Shown here piece after piece: positions 58,423 through 64,000 of a stretch of 64,000 nucleotides of DNA (position 1 is its first letter; each line of letters begins with the position of its first letter). The stretch lies in assembly GCA_018262095.1 (NCBI GenBank), contig JAGTRW010000023.1:1-64000 (forward strand), read 5' to 3'. This stretch comes from Pseudomonadota bacterium. Its GTDB lineage: Bacteria > Pseudomonadota > Gammaproteobacteria > Burkholderiales > Rhodocyclaceae. Under the pieces are notes generated by a model. That model was not told the origin of the DNA. It searched no databases and saw nothing but the letters and a program-made list of their open reading frames with translations. Position numbers and translations under genes: made by a program.

Positions 58423-59342
58423 GTGACGCCGTGAATAATTGCTCCACCGAAAACAGCGCTGACCTGCCCTTTCCCGACTGGATGCGCGCCGTGCAGGCGC
58501 GCACCGAAGCGACGCTCGCGCGCTTGCTGCCCCCCGAAGAAGCGATCCCGGCGCGCCTGCACCAGGCGATGCGCTACGCGACCCTGGGCGCCGGCAAACG
58601 CGTACGCCCGCTGCTCGCCTTCGCCGCCGGCGAACTGACCGGTGCGACGGCGCAACGCCTGGAGATCGCCGGCTGCGCGGTCGAACTGATCCACGCCTAT
58701 TCGCTGGTGCACGACGACCTGCCGTGCATGGACGACGACGTGTTGCGCCGCGGCCGGCCGACCTGTCACGTCGCCTACGACGAGCCGACCGCGCTGCTGG
58801 TCGGCGACAGCCTGCAGACGCTCGCCTTCGAGGTGCTCGCACGCGCCGACCTGGGCGCGCGCCAACTCGCAATGGTTCGCCTGCTGGCCCACGCCAGCGG
58901 CTCGTGCGGCATGGCCGGCGGCCAGGCGATCGATCTGGCGGCGGTCGGCCAAACCCTCAACCAACCCGAGCTCGAGCTGATGCACGCGCTCAAGACCGGC
59001 GCGCTGATCCGCGCCGCGGTGATGCTCGGCGCGCTGTGCGGAGACCCGCTCGAAGCCGACGCCGAGGCTGCGCTCGACCGTTTCGCCAAACGCGCCGGTT
59101 TGCTCTTTCAGGTCGTCGATGACATCCTCGACTGCACGGCGAGCACCGCGACGCTGGGCAAGACCGCCGGCAAGGACGAAGCCGCCGAAAAACCGACCTA
59201 TGTCAGCCTGCTCGGCCTCGAAGGCGCGCGCGAATTCGCCGACAGTTTGAGAACGCAAGCGCTCGATTCACTCGCCGTGTTTGGCGAACGCGCCCGGCGC
59301 TTGATCGCCCTCACTGATTTCATCACTCACCGCAAGTTTTAG
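58419..59342 (+). CDS. ispA: Farnesyl/geranyl diphosphate synthase
   Basis: GKRVRPLLAFAAGE, DDLPCMDDD, FQVVDDILD. Confidence 0.96.
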   Translation: MSDAVNNCSTENSADLPFPDWMRAVQARTEATLARLLPPEEAIPARLHQAMRYATLGAGKRVRPLLAFAAGELTGATAQRLEIAGCAVELIHAYSLVHDDLPCMDDDVLRRGRPTCHVAYDEPTALLVGDSLQTLAFEVLARADLGARQLAMVRLLAHASGSCGMAGGQAIDLAAVGQTLNQPELELMHALKTGALIRAAVMLGALCGDPLEADAEAALDRFAKRAGLLFQVVDDILDCTASTATLGKTAGKDEAAEKPTYVSLLGLEGAREFADSLRTQALDSLAVFGERARRLIALTDFITHRKF

Positions 59343-59402
59343 CCGCTCGACCGGACCCGCCTCGGCGGGCGGGACCGACGACTCACGCCAGATTGTGCAC
59401 CC

Positions 59403-61271
59403 ATGACTTCCTATCCTCTGCTCGACACCATCAGCACCCCGGCGCAGTTGCGCGAACTGGATCGGAAACAGTTGCCGCAATTGGCCGACGAGTTGCGCAG
59501 CTTCCTCGTCGAGTCCGTCTCCAAGACTGGCGGCCACCTCGCGTCCAACCTCGGCACCGTCGAACTGACCGTCGCGCTGCACTACGTCTTCGACACCCCC
59601 AATGACAAGCTGGTCTGGGACGTCGGCCACCAGACCTACGCCCACAAGGTGCTCAGCGGACGGCGCGCGGGAATGGCCGGGCTGCGCGCACACGGCGGCG
59701 TTTCCGGCTTTCCCAAGCGCGGCGAGAGCGAGTACGACACTTTCGGCGTCGGTCACTCGTCGACGTCGATCTCGGCCGCGCTCGGCATGGCGCTGGCGTT
59801 CAAGCTCAAGGGGCAGACACAGCGTACGGTGGCGATCATCGGCGACGGCGCGATGTCGGCTGGGCAGTCCTTCGAGGCGATGAACAACGCTGGCGTCGCC
59901 GACGCCGACATGCTCGTCGTGCTCAACGACAACGACATGTCGATCTCGGCGCCGGTCGGTGCGCTCAACAAGTATCTGGCGCGCCTTTTTTCCGGTACCA
60001 CCTTCAACGCCGCGCGCAAGGCCGGCGAAAAGGTGCTCGGCGTCTCGCCGTCGCTGCTCGAATTCGCCAACCGCGTCGAAGAGCACGTCAAGGGAATGCT
60101 GACGCCGGGAACGCTGTTCGAGGAGCTCGGCTTCAACTATATCGGCCCGATCGACGGCCACGACCTCGATTCGCTGGTGCCGACGCTGCAGAACCTGCAG
60201 AAGCTCAAGGGGCCGCAGTTCCTCCACGTCATCACGCGCAAGGGGCACGGCTACAAGCTCGCCGAAGCCGACCCGATCCTCTACCACGGGGTTTCCAAGT
60301 TTGCCCCCGAGGTCGGCATCGAAGGCGGCAAGACCGGCGGCAAACCGACCTATACGAAGGTTTTCGGCGACTGGTTGTGCGACATGGCCGCCGCCGACCC
60401 CCGACTGGTCGCGATCACCCCGGCGATGGGCGAAGGCTCGGGAATGGTTCGTTTCGCCGAGCTTTTCCCCGAGCGCTACTTCGACGTCGGCATCGCCGAG
60501 CAGCACGCCGTGACCTTCGCCGCCGGACTCGCCTGCGAGGGAATGCGGCCGGTGCTGGCGATCTACTCGACCTTCCTGCAGCGCGGTTACGACCAGTTGA
60601 TCCACGACGTTGCACTGCAAAAGCTGCCGGTCGTCTTCGCGCTCGATCGCGGTGGCCTGGTCGGCGCCGACGGCCCGACGCACCACGGCAGCTTCGACCT
60701 GTCGTTCCTGACCTGCATCCCGAATCTTACGGTGATGACGCCCGCCGACGAAGAGGAATGCCGCCGCATGCTGACCACCGCCTACCGTCTCGACGGTCCG
60801 AGCGCCGTGCGCTACCCACGCGGCTCAGGCCCCGGCGTCGCGACGCAGCAGGCTCTTGCCGATCTGCCGGTCGGCCGCGGTGAAATCCGCCGCCGCGGCA
60901 AGGCGATCGCACTGCTCGCTTTCGGCAGCATGGTCACGCCGGCGCTCGCAGCGGCCGAGGAACTCGACGCGACGCTCGCCAATATGCGCTTCGTCAAACC
61001 GATCGACCGCGAGCTGATTATCGAGCTGGCACGGGAACATTCGCTGCTGATCAGCGTCGAAGAGAACGCCCTGATCGGTGGCGCCGGCGCCGAAGTCGCT
61101 CGCGTCCTGGAGGAAATCAACAGCCCGACGCAATTGGTTCGCCTGGGTCTTCCCGACCGCTTCATCGATCATGGCGATCAAGCGCTGCTGCTCGCCGAAG
61201 TCGGTCTCGACAAGGCCGGCATCATCCGCACCGCACGCGCACACCAGGACCTCGCGCCGACGGTCCGCTAA
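59403..61271 (+). CDS. dxs: 1-deoxy-D-xylulose-5-phosphate synthase
   Basis: [61 protein letters not shown]. Confidence 0.98.
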   Translation: MTSYPLLDTISTPAQLRELDRKQLPQLADELRSFLVESVSKTGGHLASNLGTVELTVALHYVFDTPNDKLVWDVGHQTYAHKVLSGRRAGMAGLRAHGGVSGFPKRGESEYDTFGVGHSSTSISAALGMALAFKLKGQTQRTVAIIGDGAMSAGQSFEAMNNAGVADADMLVVLNDNDMSISAPVGALNKYLARLFSGTTFNAARKAGEKVLGVSPSLLEFANRVEEHVKGMLTPGTLFEELGFNYIGPIDGHDLDSLVPTLQNLQKLKGPQFLHVITRKGHGYKLAEADPILYHGVSKFAPEVGIEGGKTGGKPTYTKVFGDWLCDMAAADPRLVAITPAMGEGSGMVRFAELFPERYFDVGIAEQHAVTFAAGLACEGMRPVLAIYSTFLQRGYDQLIHDVALQKLPVVFALDRGGLVGADGPTHHGSFDLSFLTCIPNLTVMTPADEEECRRMLTTAYRLDGPSAVRYPRGSGPGVATQQALADLPVGRGEIRRRGKAIALLAFGSMVTPALAAAEELDATLANMRFVKPIDRELIIELAREHSLLISVEENALIGGAGAEVARVLEEINSPTQLVRLGLPDRFIDHGDQALLLAEVGLDKAGIIRTARAHQDLAPTVR

Positions 61272-61299
61272 TCGGCCACCGCGCCACTCAGGAAACGCA

Positions 61300-62121
61300 A
61301 TGAACGCACCGCAAACCCCGCCCGCCCCCGTCGCCATGGTCGACGTCCAGAATCTCGCCGACACCCGGCGGATCGCCATCAACCGCGTCGGCATCAAGTC
61401 GATCCGCCACCCGGTCAAGGTCCTCGACCGCTCGGGCGGCATCCAGCACACCATCGCCGTGTTCAACATGTACGTCGGGCTGCCGCACAATTTCAAGGGA
61501 ACGCACATGTCGCGTTTCGTCGAAATCCTCAACAGCAACGAACGCGAAATCTCGGTCGAGAACTTCCCGGCGATGTTGCGCGAGATGGTCGACAAGCTCG
61601 AGGCGCAAACCGGACACATCGAAATGAATTTCCCGTACTTCATCAACAAGGCGGCGCCGGTCTCCGGCGTGCAAAGCCTGATGGATTACGACGTCACGCT
61701 CTCCGGCGAAATCTGTCACGGCGAAATCGCCTCGACGGTCAAGGTCGTCGTTCCGGTGACCAGCCTGTGTCCCTGCTCGAAGAAAATTTCCGAACGTGGC
61801 GCGCACAACCAGCGCTCACACGTCACCGTCAGCGCCAGGATCAACGATCACCTGTGGATCGAAGAGATCGTCCAACTGGTCGAGACGCAGGCCTCCTGCG
61901 AGCTTTACGGCCTGCTCAAGCGCCCCGACGAAAAATACGTCACTGAACGCGCCTACGACAACCCGAAATTCGTCGAGGACATGGTTCGCGACGTCGCCGC
62001 GCGGCTTTCCGCCGAAACGCGAATCGACTCCTACGTCGTCGAATCCGAGAACTTCGAGTCGATTCACAACCACTCGGCGTATGCGCTGATCGAAAGCCAG
62101 AAGACCCACCGTCCGGCCTGA
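61300..62121 (+). CDS. folE2: GTP cyclohydrolase FolE2
   Basis: [48 protein letters not shown]. Confidence 0.97.
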   Translation: MNAPQTPPAPVAMVDVQNLADTRRIAINRVGIKSIRHPVKVLDRSGGIQHTIAVFNMYVGLPHNFKGTHMSRFVEILNSNEREISVENFPAMLREMVDKLEAQTGHIEMNFPYFINKAAPVSGVQSLMDYDVTLSGEICHGEIASTVKVVVPVTSLCPCSKKISERGAHNQRSHVTVSARINDHLWIEEIVQLVETQASCELYGLLKRPDEKYVTERAYDNPKFVEDMVRDVAARLSAETRIDSYVVESENFESIHNHSAYALIESQKTHRPA

Positions 62122-62146
62122 GCGTTCGGCAAGCGTCAACGACAAC

Positions 62147-62180
62147 GGGGCAGCGTCTTGCGACGCTGCCCCGCTTTTTT
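62147..62180 (+). terminator. Rho-independent terminator of the xseB-ispA-dxs-folE2 run
   Basis: GGGGCAGCGTC-ttgc-GACGCTGCCCC then GCTTTTTT. Confidence 0.9.
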
Positions 62181-62195
62181 GCCTGTCGCTTATGC

Positions 62196-62576
62196 TTACT
62201 GAGCGACGGCTTCCTTGACGCGACGCGTCAGCTTTTCCTTGATGCGCGCCGACTTGCCCGAACGCTCGCGCAGGTAGTAGAGCTTGGCGCGACGCACATC
62301 GCCACGACGCTTGATTTCAATCGCGGCGACCAGCGGCGAATAGGTCTGGAAAGTACGTTCGACGCCCTCGCCGGACGAAATCTTGCGCACGATGAAGCTC
62401 GAGTTGAGTCCGCGATTGCGCTTGGCAATCACGACGCCCTCGTAAGCCTGCAAACGCTCGCGCGTACCTTCCTTGACCTTGACCTGGACGACGACCGTGT
62501 CGCCAGGCGCGAAAGCCGGAACGGTTTTGCCCAGACGGGCGATTTCTTCTTGCTCAAGTTGCTCGATCAGATTCAT
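62196..62576 (-). CDS. rplS: 50S ribosomal protein L19
   Basis: [60 protein letters not shown]. Confidence 0.99.
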   Translation of the reverse strand: MNLIEQLEQEEIARLGKTVPAFAPGDTVVVQVKVKEGTRERLQAYEGVVIAKRNRGLNSSFIVRKISSGEGVERTFQTYSPLVAAIEIKRRGDVRRAKLYYLRERSGKSARIKEKLTRRVKEAVAQ

Positions 62577-62598
62577 TTTTTAACTCCATTTACAAACA

Positions 62599-63420
62599 TT
62601 ACGTTTTATTATGCTGACCGCATTGCTCCTGAAACTGCACCAGGAGTTGCGTTTCCTCTTTCGACAGCGAACGCCCCGCCAACAAATCGGGACGTCGCTG
62701 CCACGTTCGCCCCAGCGCCTGTTTGAGGCGCCAGCGACGAATCTGCTCGTGGTGACCGGACAACAGCACGTCCGGCACCCGCTGACCCTCGTAATCCTCC
62801 GGCCGCGTAAAGTGCGGGCAATCCAGCAAACCCGCGACAAACGAATCCTGTGTTGCCGACTCGGCGTCGTTGAGGACGCCCGGCAACTGCCTGACGACGG
62901 CATCAAGCAAGGCCATCGCCGGAATCTCGCCACCCGAAAGAACGAAATCCCCGATCGAAACTTCCTCATCGACGCAGCGCTCGATCAGACGCTCGTCGAT
63001 TCCTTCGTAACGCCCGCAAAGCAGGATCAACCCGGCTTCACCCTGCAGCGCGTCGTCCACCAAACCCATCACCCGCTGATGCGTGAGCTGCGCGCCTTGC
63101 GGCGACAGACAGATCACCCGGCTACGGCTCACCCCCGCCGCCGCCTGCCTGGCCTTGGCCGCCTCGATCGCCGCGACCAGCGGCGCGGCCATCATCACCA
63201 TCCCCGGACCACCGCCGTAAGGCCGATCATCGACCGTCCGGTGCGCGTCCTGCGTAAAATCGCGCGGATTCCAGAAATTCAAGCTCCAGCGCGCTTCTTC
63301 GATCGCCCGCCTGGTCACGCCTGACTGCGACAACGCGACGAACATCTCGGGAAACAGCGTCACCACGTCGGCAACGAAACATCGCTGGCGAACGGGCAAA
63401 GTCACCAGTCGGCTTCCCAA
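62599..63420 (-). CDS. trmD: tRNA (guanine-N1)-methyltransferase
   Basis: [61 protein letters not shown]. Confidence 0.98.
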   Translation of the reverse strand: MGSRLVTLPVRQRCFVADVVTLFPEMFVALSQSGVTRRAIEEARWSLNFWNPRDFTQDAHRTVDDRPYGGGPGMVMMAAPLVAAIEAAKARQAAAGVSRSRVICLSPQGAQLTHQRVMGLVDDALQGEAGLILLCGRYEGIDERLIERCVDEEVSIGDFVLSGGEIPAMALLDAVVRQLPGVLNDAESATQDSFVAGLLDCPHFTRPEDYEGQRVPDVLLSGHHEQIRRWRLKQALGRTWQRRPDLLAGRSLSKEETQLLVQFQEQCGQHNKT

Positions 63421-63704
63421 TCAACGCGCACCGTCTTCGCCGCCAGATCGACGTCGAGCACCACCGCCGCGACAAAAGGCAGCAACTGCTCGTCTTTCTC
63501 ACCATCGCCAACCCGCAGTACCGCGTTGGCAGGCGTTTCGATCAGGCCGAGCACGCGCCCCAGAAGACTCCCGCTCGTGTTGCGCACCTCGACCGCACCA
63601 CGCAAGCCATACGGGCCTACGATCTTGCCCAGAACAACGATGTCGGCTGGCGCAACAAAACCAGCAGACTCAGGCAAGGAGTTCTCTAACAAGCGTTCCG
63701 ACAA
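63402..63704 (-). CDS. rimM: RimM-like protein with a large internal deletion (about 100 aa)
   Basis: N-terminal [18 protein letters not shown] fused directly to PRC-barrel [24 protein letters not shown]...[27 protein letters not shown]; start inferred (TTG). Confidence 0.85.
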   Translation of the reverse strand: MSERLLENSLPESAGFVAPADIVVLGKIVGPYGLRGAVEVRNTSGSLLGRVLGLIETPANAVLRVGDGEKDEQLLPFVAAVVLDVDLAAKTVRVDWEADW

Positions 63705-63708
63705 ACGA

Positions 63709-63963
63709 TCAGGCTGCAACCTTGGCGCCGAGCTGCTTGACCAGACGAGCGACGGTCGGCGACAGCTGGGCACCCTGCTGCTGCCAGTAGGTCAAACGGT
63801 CGGAAGCGACGCGCAGCCCCTCTTCTTTCTCAGTAGCGATCGGATTGTAGAAGCCAATCCGTTCAATAAAGCGGCCATCACGACGAGTGCGCGAATCAGC
63901 CACCACCATATTGTAGAAGGGACGCTTCTTGGCGCCGCCACGGGCCAGACGAATAACTACCAT
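63709..63963 (-). CDS. rpsP: 30S ribosomal protein S16
   Basis: [41 protein letters not shown]. Confidence 0.99.
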   Translation of the reverse strand: MVVIRLARGGAKKRPFYNMVVADSRTRRDGRFIERIGFYNPIATEKEEGLRVASDRLTYWQQQGAQLSPTVARLVKQLGAKVAA

Positions 63964-64000
63964 AGGATCTATTCCGAATTCAGAAAAAGGGCGAAATTAT

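Noticed and set aside
59268-60686. 472-aa minus-strand ORF opposite dxs
   Set aside because: Antisense of an unambiguous dxs gene

Overview
The window is a 64 kb chromosomal segment that looks betaproteobacterial, probably Rhodocyclales-like; this placement rests on gene content and order only, since no search was run. Main blocks, left to right: (i) dbpA (truncated at the left edge), a YgjP-type metallopeptidase, and an ion-homeostasis island at about 2.4-22 kb with a CaCA exchanger, a MASE1-kinase/FixJ-like two-component pair, a 10-gene Mrp/MBH-type antiporter cluster with three NuoL/M/N-like subunits, a USP protein and a ClC channel; (ii) tandem lipoproteins, then an operon of C26 amidotransferase, CPA2 antiporter, YbdK-like ligase and a probable beta-lactamase-fold pseudoenzyme; (iii) a decayed integrase region abutting tRNA-Ser(GCT); (iv) lysC, queD, a diguanylate cyclase, a TPR/ATP-grasp + serC pair, a 1036-aa TPR/glycosyltransferase/methyltransferase/pyruvyltransferase-like protein divergent from fliC, and a flagellar late-gene block; (v) hemB, engB, cytochrome c, CBS and FeeM-like/PilZ genes, three unannotated microprotein ORFs, tRNA-Thr genes and amiC-tsaE-queG; (vi) xseB-ispA-dxs-folE2 and the rpsP-rimM-trmD-rplS operon, in which rimM carries a large in-frame internal deletion. 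The observations I rate highest are the microprotein family at 48.4-49.4 kb, the four-hairpin sRNA-like locus at 44.83-44.93 kb, the deleted rimM, the multi-module flagellin-adjacent enzyme, and the ligase/amidohydrolase/antiporter/pseudoenzyme operon.
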